Below are positions 17,169 through 25,285 of a stretch of 61,177 bases of DNA, piece by piece. The stretch is from positions 14,910 through 76,086 of the forward strand of contig DFWZ01000017.1 in the NCBI GenBank assembly GCA_002381565.1. Direction: 5' to 3'. The translations under genes were made by a program, and so were the position numbers. Every line of letters begins with the position of its first letter. Position 1 is the first letter of the stretch. The notes beneath the pieces were generated by a model that saw only the letters and a list, made by a program, of their open reading frames with translations, was not told the origin of the DNA and did no database searches. The stretch is from Gallionella sp. UBA4121. GTDB lineage: Bacteria > Pseudomonadota > Gammaproteobacteria > Burkholderiales > Gallionellaceae.

Positions 17169-17513
17169 ATGAAACAATTCCTGCAGACTCTTGCAACCGC
17201 GCCCGAGGGCATCGCGTTCAATGACACCATCGCGGTGATCGATGCGCATTACGACTTCACCCCCACCGCATTTGGCAACGGAGAACTGCAAAACGAAGCC
17301 GGGCAGAACAACGGTTCATGCAAGGTCTTCTCCTTCGCAAAGTCACACAACCTGACCCCGGAGCAGACCCTGTATTGCTTTGGCACCTATTACCGCGACG
17401 ATGTGTTGAAACACACGCAAGGCACCGACCACCAGAACATCCGCAATTTCATGAAGTCAGGCTGGGACGGGATCGTCTTCCAGGGCAACGCGTTGACGCC
17501 GAAGACGTCATAA
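17169..17513 (+). CDS. HopJ type III effector family protein
   Basis: This 114-residue protein matches the HopJ family: AFNDTIAVIDAHYDFTPTAFGNG near residue 17 and GSCKVFSFAKSHNLTPEQTLYCFGTYYRDDV in the middle. The family was named for a Pseudomonas syringae effector, but homologues are common in environmental bacteria without type III secretion. No secretion genes are nearby. The biochemical role is unknown. It stands alone, with a TATAAT 30 bp upstream. Confidence 0.85.
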   Translation: MKQFLQTLATAPEGIAFNDTIAVIDAHYDFTPTAFGNGELQNEAGQNNGSCKVFSFAKSHNLTPEQTLYCFGTYYRDDVLKHTQGTDHQNIRNFMKSGWDGIVFQGNALTPKTS

Positions 17514-17669
17514 GCTGCAAAATCGATGCCGAGTCGCAAGTCTCGGCAAAGGTGCATAAAGAAACACAAGGACTGGAAGCGAATTCATTTTTTGGAAGGA
17601 AATCATCTCGACATGCATGCAGCACATGGCTATCCTTGCGGCTGCAGTCACCGGGAAAGGAGTATTGCC

Positions 17670-17939
17670 ATACCTGCCATCAGTATGTTTTTCGGCATTC
17701 TCATTCGCATGTATTTTTTCGATGATAAACAGCATTATGCGCCGCACATACACGCCGAGTGCCAAGGCCAGCAGGCTGTTTACCTGATCGAAACCGGCGA
17801 GCGCATTTCGGGTAACATGCCGCCCAACAAGGAGAAGCTGATTCAGGCATGGATGGTCATCCACAAGGATGATCTGTTTGCCGATTGGGCTTTGGCCGTT
17901 AAAGGTGAAGAGCCTTTCCGCATTGAACCGCTACGCTAG
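17670..17939 (+). CDS. DUF4160 protein, apparent AUA start codon
   Basis: The 89 residues from PAISMFFGILIRMYFFDD to FRIEPLR match DUF4160, with HYAPHIHAE in the middle. The family begins M-P-x-I-S; here the methionine position is ATA (17670-17672), with an ideal AAAGGAG at 17656-17662, 7 nt upstream. The next in-frame ATG (17685) is 22 nt from that site and would remove four family residues. So this is either a non-canonical AUA start, a start-codon mutation, or a base error. DUF2442 follows after 8 nt, the usual partner in a putative toxin-antitoxin-like pair. Confidence 0.72.
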   Translation: MPAISMFFGILIRMYFFDDKQHYAPHIHAECQGQQAVYLIETGERISGNMPPNKEKLIQAWMVIHKDDLFADWALAVKGEEPFRIEPLR

Positions 17940-17947
17940 GAAATAAC

Positions 17948-18202
17948 ATGAACCCTTACATTGCTACCGTTCAGCCACTGGAAAATTATGAATTGCTGCT
18001 TACCTTCGCTAACGGCGAGCAGCGTATCTTTGACGTAAAACCGTATCTGGATAAAGGCGTGTTTAAACGCTTGCGTGAACGAGGCGCATTTTTGGGAGCG
18101 CGCGTCGTCGCAGGCTCAGTCGAGTGGCCCGGTGAAATCGACCTCAGCTACGACACGCTTTACCTGGAAAGTCAGCCCGTTCCAGCCATGCAGGCCGCAT
18201 AA
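17948..18202 (+). CDS. DUF2442 domain protein
   Basis: This 84-residue protein matches DUF2442: LLLTFANGEQRIFDVKPYLDKGVF in the N-terminal half and SVEWPGEIDLSYDTLYLES near the end. AGGAA lies 6 nt before the ATG, after the DUF4160 stop. DUF2442 and DUF4160 genes commonly sit together and have been proposed as a toxin-antitoxin-like module, but which part is toxic is not established to my knowledge. The AT-rich accessory setting fits a mobile pair. Confidence 0.82.
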   Translation: MNPYIATVQPLENYELLLTFANGEQRIFDVKPYLDKGVFKRLRERGAFLGARVVAGSVEWPGEIDLSYDTLYLESQPVPAMQAA

Positions 18203-18251
18203 ATATGCATTTTCCTTAAATCAGGTCGAAGGAAATACTTTTATCCAGGCA

Positions 18252-18335
18252 CTGGATTCCCGCTTGGCCGTTTCTCGAAACTCCGCTTCGCTCGTTTTGA
18301 TGAAACTCACTTCGTTCGTTTTCGCGGGAATGACG
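18252..18335. repeat. dRS3-like repeat with expanded loop
   Basis: The ends, CTGGATTCCCGC (18252-18263) and CGCGGGAATGACG (18323-18335), are the two halves of the ATTCCC...GGGAAT repeat found again at 19447 and 19533. Here the loop is expanded by two near-identical direct repeats, GAAACTCCGCTTCGCTCG plus TTTT (18277-18298) and GAAACTCACTTCGTTCG plus TTTT (18302-18322). It lies just upstream of the RlmN-like gene. Confidence 0.7.
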
Positions 18336-18377
18336 ACTTATTTATCGCCTCCATATGGTGGCTCCGTATTTGCGAAC

Positions 18378-19403
18378 ATGATTCTCAAACCCTACTCTCC
18401 GATGCGCATTGAACATCTGCGCCAGCGCCTGCGCGATCTAGGCTGTAAGCCGTGCCACGAAGATCGTCTGCTGCGCGGCTGGTGTCAGGTCAGCTCGTAC
18501 GACAGAAAGCACAGCCCTGCGGAAAATTTCTTGCCGGCGGCAATCCGCCGCGAGTTGCCCGCTATTCATACGGAGCTGAATAAACTGGCGAGCCTTCGCA
18601 GTGAACATCCCGCCAACGACGGCGTTGCACGGCTGCTGGTGGAGTTGGCAGACGGCCAGATGGTGGAGAGCGTGCTGCTGCCGCGCGGCGGCCTGTGCAT
18701 ATCGACGCAGGTCGGTTGTGCCGTCGGGTGTGTCTTCTGCATGAGCGGAAGAGCCGGCCTGCTGCGCCAGCTCGGCAGCGCAGAGATCGTAGCCCAGGTG
18801 GTGCTCGCCCGCCGACGCCGCGCGGTGAGCAAGGTGGTGTTCATGGGCATGGGGGAACCTGCCCACAATCTCGACAACGTGCTGGAAGCGATTGAACTGC
18901 TCGGGCTCCAGGGTAACATCGGCCACAAGAATCTGGTTCTCTCAACCGTCGGCGACCTGCGCGTATTCGAGCGTCTGCCGAAAGAGAAGGTCAAACCGGC
19001 GCTCGCCTTGTCCCTGCACACCACCGATGCGACACTTCGCGTCAGATTGCTGCCGCGTGCGCCGCAGATCGCCATCGAGGAGCTGGTGGAACGAGGTGAG
19101 GTTTATGCGCGCGCCACCGCCTATCCGGTTCAGTATCAATGGACGCTGATCGAGGGCGTCAACGACAGCGATGCCGAGGTGGAAGGCATCGTGCAGTTGC
19201 TTTCCGGGAAATACGCCGTGATGAATTTTATCCCCTTCAACGAAGTCGACGGACTCGCCTATCGCCGCCCCTCATCCGAACGAACTGCGGCCATGGTGGA
19301 CACGCTTCACCGGCATGGCATACTGGCCCGGGTGCGTGACTCGGCAGGGCAGGATATCGAAGGGGCGTGCGGGCAGTTGCGCGCGCGGGCAATGAAAGCA
19401 TGA
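18378..19403 (+). CDS. RlmN/Cfr-like radical SAM methyltransferase
   Basis: This 341-residue protein has the radical-SAM iron-sulfur motif C114-x3-C118-x2-C121 (CAVGCVFCMSG), MGMGEPAHN, and the C-terminal cysteine (C331, in IEGACGQL) that forms the methylated intermediate in RlmN. These enzymes methylate C2 of adenosine in 23S rRNA or tRNA. The N-terminus is shorter and unlike canonical RlmN, so it is probably a paralogue. The frame is open to 18075, but that part overlaps DUF2442 and a repeat; I chose the ATG at 18378, though 18402 is possible. Repeats flank the gene on both sides. Confidence 0.85.
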   Translation: MILKPYSPMRIEHLRQRLRDLGCKPCHEDRLLRGWCQVSSYDRKHSPAENFLPAAIRRELPAIHTELNKLASLRSEHPANDGVARLLVELADGQMVESVLLPRGGLCISTQVGCAVGCVFCMSGRAGLLRQLGSAEIVAQVVLARRRRAVSKVVFMGMGEPAHNLDNVLEAIELLGLQGNIGHKNLVLSTVGDLRVFERLPKEKVKPALALSLHTTDATLRVRLLPRAPQIAIEELVERGEVYARATAYPVQYQWTLIEGVNDSDAEVEGIVQLLSGKYAVMNFIPFNEVDGLAYRRPSSERTAAMVDTLHRHGILARVRDSAGQDIEGACGQLRARAMKA

Positions 19404-19446
19404 GCCCGCTCAATTCAACCCGGATAATCCATTAGAAAACACAACG

Positions 19447-19472
19447 TCATTCCCGCGAAGGCGGGAATCCAG
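19447..19472 (+). repeat. dRS3-like repeat unit, left copy
   Basis: The 26-bp unit contains ATTCCCGCGAAGGCGGGAAT, itself a palindrome of the ATTCCC-N8-GGGAAT type known as dRS3 in Neisseria and common in betaproteobacteria. An exact inverted copy lies at 19533-19558. Confidence 0.8.
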
Positions 19473-19503
19473 CGGTTTTATTCAATATGCTTCGGGTGTT
19501 TGT

Positions 19504-19526
19504 CCTTGCTACGCAAGGGATTTTTT
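19504..19526 (+). terminator. Rho-independent terminator of the RlmN-like gene
   Basis: CCTTGC, loop TAC, GCAAGG (19504-19518), followed by GATTTTTTG. The stem is 6 bp with a run of six T. It lies about 100 bp after the stop at 19403, between two repeat units, and could also form inside the larger hairpin they make. Confidence 0.6.
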
Positions 19527-19532
19527 GTTTGA

Positions 19533-19558
19533 CTGGATTCCCGCCTTCGCGGGAATGA
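19533..19558 (-). repeat. dRS3-like repeat unit, right inverted copy
   Basis: This is the exact reverse complement of 19447-19472. The pair encloses 60 bp including a terminator hairpin and could fold into a long cruciform or RNA stem. The same core occurs at 18252-18335. Confidence 0.8.
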
Positions 19559-19570
19559 CAAAATGGTGTA

Positions 19571-19602
19571 AGCAGGAAATCCACAAAGCGAATGCTCGCA
19601 AA
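19571..19602 (+). repeat. 32-bp dispersed repeat, copy 1
   Basis: The sequence beginning AGCAGGAAATCCACAAAGCG matches 27 of 32 positions at 54004-54035, about 34 kb away. It follows a dRS3-like unit directly, whereas the other copy lies inside an inverted-repeat element. It is not in a gene. Confidence 0.6.
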
Positions 19603-19625
19603 TTTGAACTTTTAGAGATACACAT

Positions 19626-20273
19626 ATGAAAAAAATCGCCCCGACCAAGGCTGAGATCGCGCTGCTGCAACCATTCGCAGGCCTTACGCTTGCGCACATC
19701 CATGTGCCGAAAAACAGGGAAGAATTTGCGTCCGCCACTGTCGAGATTGTGGCAGCGGGCATCGTTGGCTTCGATACTGAATCGAAGCCAACGTTTGTCA
19801 CGGGCGATGTCAGCGAAGGGCCGCACGTCGTGCAGTTTGCGCTGCACGACAAGGCTTATCTGTTTCAGCTGCATCGGGCGGAAGGGCATCCGTTTCTGGT
19901 CGAGTTGCTGCAATCGGAACAGCTTATCAAGGTGGGCTTCGGCCTCAAGTCGGATCGCAGGCATATCTTTGCCAAACTGGGCGTGCATTTCAACGCGGTT
20001 GTCGATCTCAATACGGTGTTCAGCATGGATGGCTACCACAAGGAAATGGGCGTCCGGGCGGCGGTGGGGTTGATCTTCAATCAGCGTTTTGCCAAGTCGA
20101 GGCATGTGACCACCTCCAACTGGTCGCAGCCTCAGCTCACCCCGCAGCAATTGCTCTACGCGGCAAACGATGCCTACGCGGCATTGAAGGTGCTGGAGGC
20201 GCTGAACCTGCCCCGCGAAGATTTGCCCATCATGGGGTTGGCACCGCATGCAAATGAGACAGGAATGAATTAA
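19626..20273 (+). CDS. 3'-5' exonuclease, DEDDy (RNase D-like) family
   Basis: This 215-residue protein is a single DEDD exonuclease domain: D50-x-E52 in GFDTESKPTF (Exo I), GFGLKSDRR (Exo II) and YAANDAYAA (Exo III, Y-x3-D). There is no HRDC domain, so it is shorter than RNase D and closer to the WRN-exonuclease-like group. It would trim RNA or DNA 3' ends in the cytoplasm. The start ATG has only a weak AGAG upstream. A dRS3 pair and a dispersed repeat precede it. Confidence 0.87.
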   Translation: MKKIAPTKAEIALLQPFAGLTLAHIHVPKNREEFASATVEIVAAGIVGFDTESKPTFVTGDVSEGPHVVQFALHDKAYLFQLHRAEGHPFLVELLQSEQLIKVGFGLKSDRRHIFAKLGVHFNAVVDLNTVFSMDGYHKEMGVRAAVGLIFNQRFAKSRHVTTSNWSQPQLTPQQLLYAANDAYAALKVLEALNLPREDLPIMGLAPHANETGMN

Positions 20274-20412
20274 CCCGGCGTCCCGTCCTTGCCTGCCGGC
20301 AGTTTCCGTACCGCGTTTTGTGCGATGTTTCGCATTATGTTTGCTGGCGCACGGTTTGATCGCGCTTCAAAGATTATGGTAGTGCGGATTGCGGATATCA
20401 GAGGGTGAATTC

Positions 20413-21825
20413 ATGAAAAAATCATACGACGTTGCCATCATCGGCGCAGGCTCTGCCGGCCTGACGGCGCTGCGCGAGGTGCGCCGCCAGACCGATAATT
20501 TTGTGTTGATCAATGAAGGCCCATACGGCAGTACCTGCGCGCGGGCCGGATGCATGCCTTCGAAGGCGCTGATCGAAGCGGCCAACGCCTTTTACCGGCG
20601 CAAGGCGCTCGAGGCCTTCGGCGTGAACGGTGCAGAGGGGCTCGCCGTCGATATTCCCGCAGTATTGAGACGCGTGCGCCGGTTGCGCGACGGTTTTGTT
20701 GCGGGCATGCTCAAACTCACGGACGACCTGAAAGATTGCAGCATCGCTGGCCGGGCACGGTTCCTCGAGCCTCAGGTGCTCGCGGTAGGTGAACGCCGCC
20801 TGCATGCGAAAAAGATCATCATCGCGACCGGCTCCCGTCCTGTCGTACCCGGGGAATGGGCCGCACTCGGCACACGGATGCTGACGAGCGATGATTTGTT
20901 CGAGCAGGAAAAACTGCCATCAAACATGGCGGTCATTGGCATGGGTGGTCTCGGTAGCGAGATCGCACAGGCGCTCACCCGGCTTGGCATAGAAGTGACC
21001 GGTTTCGATGCCGACGATCATATCGCCGGGCTGAGCGATAGCCATGTCAACAGGCAGGCCGTGGCATTGTTGCGGGCGGAATTCACACTGCATCTGGGGC
21101 AGGCAGCTGAACCCGTCATCGAAGGTGAGCGTATCCGCGTGCGTGCCGGAGGCGAGAGTGCGCTGGTCGACAAGGTGCTCGTCGCGCTCGGTCGCCGTCC
21201 CAATGTCGATCAGATGGGCATCGAGAATCTGGGAGTCAGGCTCGACGAACACGGCGTGCCGCCTTTCGATGCACGCACCATGCAGATCGCCGGTCTTCCC
21301 GTGTATATCGCAGGCGATGCCAACCGTTACCTGCCGTTGCTGCACGAGGCGCTCGACGAGGGATATATCGCCGGATATAACGCGCTGCGGGATCAGCCGG
21401 TATGCTTCGAACGACGCGTGCCGCTTGCGATTGTATTTACCGATCCCGGCATCGCCGTGATCGGACAGGCTTTCGATGATCTTGACGAGGATGAAATCGT
21501 CATCGGCGAGGTCGATTTCTCAAGTCAGGCGCGCGCACGTATGGCGGAGGATAATCACGGCCTGCTGCGCGTCTATGTCGACAGAAGCAGTGGCAGGCTA
21601 TTGGGTGCCGAGACGTGCGCGCCGCAAGGTGAGCATCTTGCCCATCTGCTGGCGTTGGCGATACAGCGCAAGCTGACGGTGCGCGAGTTGTTGCGCATGC
21701 CGTTTTATCATCCTGTGCTGGAGGAAGGTCTGCGCACGGCGTTACGTGATGCCGCCGGCAAGCTGGGCGGGGCAGATGTCCCCGATCTGGCCAGCTGCGA
21801 TCGACCGGATGCCGACGCGCTTTAG
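20413..21825 (+). CDS. FAD-dependent pyridine-nucleotide disulfide oxidoreductase (orphan dihydrolipoyl-dehydrogenase-like)
   Basis: This 470-residue protein has the FAD motif GAGSAG at 11-16, a redox pair C42-x4-C47 in TCARAGCMPSK, a second dinucleotide-binding GMGGLGSE in the middle, and the C-terminal YHPVLEE that would supply the catalytic His-Glu. It resembles the lipoamide dehydrogenase/mercuric reductase family. No dehydrogenase-complex or mer genes are nearby, so the partner is unknown. I chose the ATG at 20413 because GAGGGTG is 6 nt upstream and FAD-binding sequence begins at once. Confidence 0.88.
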   Translation: MKKSYDVAIIGAGSAGLTALREVRRQTDNFVLINEGPYGSTCARAGCMPSKALIEAANAFYRRKALEAFGVNGAEGLAVDIPAVLRRVRRLRDGFVAGMLKLTDDLKDCSIAGRARFLEPQVLAVGERRLHAKKIIIATGSRPVVPGEWAALGTRMLTSDDLFEQEKLPSNMAVIGMGGLGSEIAQALTRLGIEVTGFDADDHIAGLSDSHVNRQAVALLRAEFTLHLGQAAEPVIEGERIRVRAGGESALVDKVLVALGRRPNVDQMGIENLGVRLDEHGVPPFDARTMQIAGLPVYIAGDANRYLPLLHEALDEGYIAGYNALRDQPVCFERRVPLAIVFTDPGIAVIGQAFDDLDEDEIVIGEVDFSSQARARMAEDNHGLLRVYVDRSSGRLLGAETCAPQGEHLAHLLALAIQRKLTVRELLRMPFYHPVLEEGLRTALRDAAGKLGGADVPDLASCDRPDADAL

Positions 21826-21918
21826 CCGCGGCGAACCGGACACCTGCGGCTGGTCTTTGCATCTGTCTGCGCAGGTCGATGCGCCGGCGCTGTTATCGGC
21901 ACGGGCAACGAAAATCCT

Positions 21919-22899
21919 CTATTCGCGCAGTGCTGCGGTGATCTCATATGAACGCAGACGTGCGTTATGGTCGAAAATCTGCGAGGTGATCATCAGTTCA
22001 TCCGCGCCTGTCTGTTCGATGAATGCCATCAATGTATGCTTTACCGTGTCGGGCGAACCGATCGCGGCGCATGACAGGATTTCGTCCAGCACGTCACGCT
22101 GGTGGGGGGCGATGCTGTCCAGATAACCCTTCACCGGCGGCTGCAGGCGACCGGGGCGGCCGCTGCGCAGGCTGACAAAAGCCTGCTGCATCGAGGTCGC
22201 GAGAAATTTCGCTTCCTCGTCGGTATCAGCCGCAAAGACGTTGTAGCCGAGCATCACGTAAGGCTTCGCCAGTTGAGCGGACGGCTTGAAGGTGGCGCGA
22301 TACAAGGCAATCGCTTGCATCATCTGATCCGGCGCAAAATGCGATGCGAATGCGTAGGGCAGGCCCAAGGCGGCCGCTACCTGAGCGCCGAAAAGACTCG
22401 ACCCCAGTATCCATATCGGCACGTTCAGGCCGGCGCCCGGGACGGCGCGAACCGCATGCCGCTGCTCGGACGAGAAGTAATCCATCAGTTCGACGACATC
22501 ATTGGGAAACTGGCTGGAATCGGTAGCGAGATTGCGGCGCAGGGCGCGCGCGGTGAGCTGGTCTGAGCCCGGCGCGCGCCCTAGCCCTAAATCTATGCGC
22601 CCGGGAAACAGCGATTCCAGGGTGCCGAACTGTTCGGCAATCACCAGAGGCGAGTGGTTGGGCAGCATGATCCCGCCGGCGCCGACGCGGATGGTCGACG
22701 TGCCGCCGGCCACATGCCCGATCAGCACAGCGGTCGCGGCGCTGGCAATGCCCGGCATGCCATGGTGCTCGGCCAGCCAGAAGCGCCGGTAGCCCAGGCG
22801 CTCCGCGTGCCGGGCAAGATCAAGCGTGTTGCGGAACGACTGGGCAGCATCGCTCCCTTCGTTGATCGGGGACAGGTCAAGGATGGAAAATGGGATCAT
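21919..22899 (-). CDS. LLM-class flavin-dependent oxidoreductase (luciferase-like monooxygenase)
   Basis: This 326-residue protein matches the single-component bacterial luciferase-like group (YhbW-like): FSILDLSPINEGSDAAQSFRN at the start, WLAEHHGMPGIASAATAVLIGHVA near residue 41, and LGLGRAPGSD near 104. These use FMNH2 and O2; the physiological substrate is generally unknown. It converges on the disulfide reductase gene, and yebC-like lies upstream on the same strand 33 nt away. Confidence 0.9.
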   Translation of the reverse strand: MIPFSILDLSPINEGSDAAQSFRNTLDLARHAERLGYRRFWLAEHHGMPGIASAATAVLIGHVAGGTSTIRVGAGGIMLPNHSPLVIAEQFGTLESLFPGRIDLGLGRAPGSDQLTARALRRNLATDSSQFPNDVVELMDYFSSEQRHAVRAVPGAGLNVPIWILGSSLFGAQVAAALGLPYAFASHFAPDQMMQAIALYRATFKPSAQLAKPYVMLGYNVFAADTDEEAKFLATSMQQAFVSLRSGRPGRLQPPVKGYLDSIAPHQRDVLDEILSCAAIGSPDTVKHTLMAFIEQTGADELMITSQIFDHNARLRSYEITAALRE

Positions 22900-22932
22900 T
22901 GTGTGTGAAAAAATCGCGGGCTGGTTTTTAGT

Positions 22933-23634
22933 TTAACCCGCCAGTCCTGCATAGACATTCTGCACGTCATCATCGGCATCGATCGCTTCCAGAAACGCTT
23001 CGACCTCTTCGCGCTCCGCGTCACTCAGCACCACCGGATTCTTGGGGCGGTAGCCCAGTTGAGCGGACTGCACCGTAAAACCAAACGCTGGCAGTGCGCG
23101 GCATACCGCATCCAGATCGGTAGGCTCTGTCAGAAACAGTGTTGCACCCTCGTCGCCAGGCTCGAAGTCCTGAGCACCGGCCTCGATGGCCGCAAGTTCC
23201 GCATCAGCGTCTTTTGAATCGGGTGTCGCTTCTATCATCCCCAGATAATCGAAATCCCATGAAACCGAGCCCGATGCGCCGAGCTGTCCCTTGCGAAACA
23301 GCACGCGAATGTTGGGGTAAGTGCGGTTTGCGTTGTCTGTCAGGCATTCGACGATCACGGGCACCCTGTGCGGCGCAAAACCTTCGTAGGTTAGTCGCTC
23401 CAGACTCATTCCTTCGTCGAGCAGACCGGCGCCCTTCTTGATGGCGCGTTCCAGCGTTTCCTTGGGCATGGATACCTTCTTGGCCTGTTCAACTACCAGG
23501 CGCAGACGCGGATTCATGTCAGGATCGGCGCCCGCGCGGGCGGCTACCATGATTTCCTTGGACAGTTTTCCGAAAATGCGTCCCTTGGCATTCGCTGCGA
23601 CTTCTTTATGTCTGGCTTTCCACTGTGCGCCCAT
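22933..23634 (-). CDS. YebC/PmpR (TACO1) family protein
   Basis: This 233-residue protein matches the YebC family, which acts in transcriptional control or, as shown for TACO1-like members, in relieving ribosome stalling at proline runs. The N-terminus MGAQWKARHKEVAANAKGR differs from classical YebC (M-A-G-H-S-K-W) and resembles the YeeN branch, so a true YebC is probably elsewhere in the genome. Full length. Divergent from the MFS gene at 23799. Confidence 0.88.
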   Translation of the reverse strand: MGAQWKARHKEVAANAKGRIFGKLSKEIMVAARAGADPDMNPRLRLVVEQAKKVSMPKETLERAIKKGAGLLDEGMSLERLTYEGFAPHRVPVIVECLTDNANRTYPNIRVLFRKGQLGASGSVSWDFDYLGMIEATPDSKDADAELAAIEAGAQDFEPGDEGATLFLTEPTDLDAVCRALPAFGFTVQSAQLGYRPKNPVVLSDAEREEVEAFLEAIDADDDVQNVYAGLAG

Positions 23635-23798
23635 ATCTGCTCTCTATTGGTATTTACATCGCGCATATCTTGCCTCAACTGTTGCGATGTATCAATCGCT
23701 AATGTCGGCCGCTCTGCCGAAATCGATTCGCATATGGGCTGCCGTGTGGCGTGCGACCTGTTAAAATGCGCCAACTTTTCACATCTGAAAAATCCTTC

Positions 23799-25199
23799 AT
23801 GAAACCAGAAAAAAATACCATGACTGCGACAGAACGCAGGGCAAGCATCGGCCTGGCAAGCATCTACGGCCTGCGCATGCTGGGTTTGTTCATCATTCTG
23901 CCGATTTTCGCCTTGTATGCTGCACAGCTGCCCGGCGGAAAAAGTCATCTGCTGATGGGGATTGCGCTTGGCGCTTACGGCCTGACGCAGGCAATTCTGC
24001 AAATCCCGGCGGGCTGGATGTCCGACCGTTACGGGCGCAAGCCGATTATTTACGGCGGGCTGGTGATATTTGCGCTGGGCAGTTTTATCGCGGCCTCGGC
24101 CGACAGCATCTACTGGGTGATTGCAGGCCGTGCGATTCAGGGCGCGGGTGCGATCAATGCGGCGGTGATGGCGCTCACCGCCGATCTGACCCGAGAGGAG
24201 AACCGCACCAAGGCCATGGCGACGATAGGCATGACGATAGGCATCACCTTTTCGTTGTCGCTGATCTTATCCCCGTTGCTTAATGGCGTGCTGGGCGTGC
24301 CTGGCATTTTTGCGCTGACGGGTGTGCTGGCGCTGCTGGCGCTGGGCATCGTACGTTTCGTGATTCCGAATCCTGCGATCACGCGCTTTCACAGCGATAC
24401 GGAAGCCACGGGCAGCAAGTTTGCCGAGGTGTTGAAAAACCGCGATTTGCTGCGTCTGGATTTCGGCATCTTTTCCTTGCACGCTATCCTGATGTCGGTA
24501 TTCATGCAGGTGCCGTTCGTGCTCCAGCGCGACGGGCTGGCGGTGTCGCAGCACTGGAAAATATATCTGCCGGTGATGCTGATCGCCTTCCTGCTGATGG
24601 TGCCACCCATTATCATCGCCGAGAGTCGTGGAAAGATGAAGCAGGTGTTCATGGGTGCGGTGGCGCTGGCGATGTGCGGACAAGTCCTGCTGATGCTGGG
24701 TCAGAACAGTTTGTGGGGCGTGGCGGCAGCCTTGCTGATTTTCTTCACCGCATTCAATGTGCTGGAAGCGACATTGCCCTCGATGATTTCCAAGATTGCA
24801 CCGCTGGCCGCCAAAGGGACGGCGATGGGTGTGTACAGCAGCGTGCAGTTCCTGGGTGCGTTCTTCGGCGCTTCGGTCGGCGGCGCGCTGATGCAGTTTG
24901 TCGGCGGAGACGCAGTTTTCATCTTTGCCATCGCCCTGCTGCTGGTGTGGCTGGTGGTGGTTTCAGGCATGCAGCCCCCGGCCGTGGTGCGCACCAGAAT
25001 GTATCATCTGGGCGAAATGAGCAATGCCGAGGGCGCGCAATTACAGCTGCGATTGGCTGAGTTGAAAGGCGTGCGCGAGGCGATGGTGGTCGCGGCAGAG
25101 GGCATGGCCTGCCTCAAGGTTGACATGCAGGGGTTTGATGAACAGGCGGCAGAGCGCATGGTGACGCCTGCCGCCAACAGTCCGTTAAGCCGTGACTGA
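23799..25199 (+). CDS. MFS transporter, YajR-like
   Basis: This 466-residue protein has 12 membrane segments with the MFS motif GWMSDRYGRKP near residue 75, and a C-terminal soluble extension of about 70 residues (GVREAMVVAAEGMACLKVDMQGFD) that matches the ferredoxin-like YAM domain of YajR. The substrate is unknown. The open frame extends to 23751; I chose the ATG at 23799, and 23820 is also possible. It lies upstream of ssb, a conserved neighbourhood in betaproteobacteria as I recall. Confidence 0.88.
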   Translation: MKPEKNTMTATERRASIGLASIYGLRMLGLFIILPIFALYAAQLPGGKSHLLMGIALGAYGLTQAILQIPAGWMSDRYGRKPIIYGGLVIFALGSFIAASADSIYWVIAGRAIQGAGAINAAVMALTADLTREENRTKAMATIGMTIGITFSLSLILSPLLNGVLGVPGIFALTGVLALLALGIVRFVIPNPAITRFHSDTEATGSKFAEVLKNRDLLRLDFGIFSLHAILMSVFMQVPFVLQRDGLAVSQHWKIYLPVMLIAFLLMVPPIIIAESRGKMKQVFMGAVALAMCGQVLLMLGQNSLWGVAAALLIFFTAFNVLEATLPSMISKIAPLAAKGTAMGVYSSVQFLGAFFGASVGGALMQFVGGDAVFIFAIALLLVWLVVVSGMQPPAVVRTRMYHLGEMSNAEGAQLQLRLAELKGVREAMVVAAEGMACLKVDMQGFDEQAAERMVTPAANSPLSRD

Positions 25200-25230
25200 A
25201 TCCGGAGTAATCAGGTGACACAGAGTCGGC

Positions 25231-25236
25231 TATAAT
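25231..25236 (+). promoter_or_regulatory. -10 box upstream of ssb
   Basis: TATAAT lies 49 bp upstream of the ssb start, between the MFS stop and ssb. No -35 box at proper distance is convincing. It suggests ssb has its own promoter. Confidence 0.4.
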
Positions 25237-25285
25237 CGGCCTGAAAAAATATTTTGCAGAGCGGACAACATAAAGGGAGCATGGC

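Noticed and set aside
17528..17547. GCCGAG/CTCGGC hairpin as HopJ terminator
   Set aside because: The stem is only 6 bp and no T run follows.
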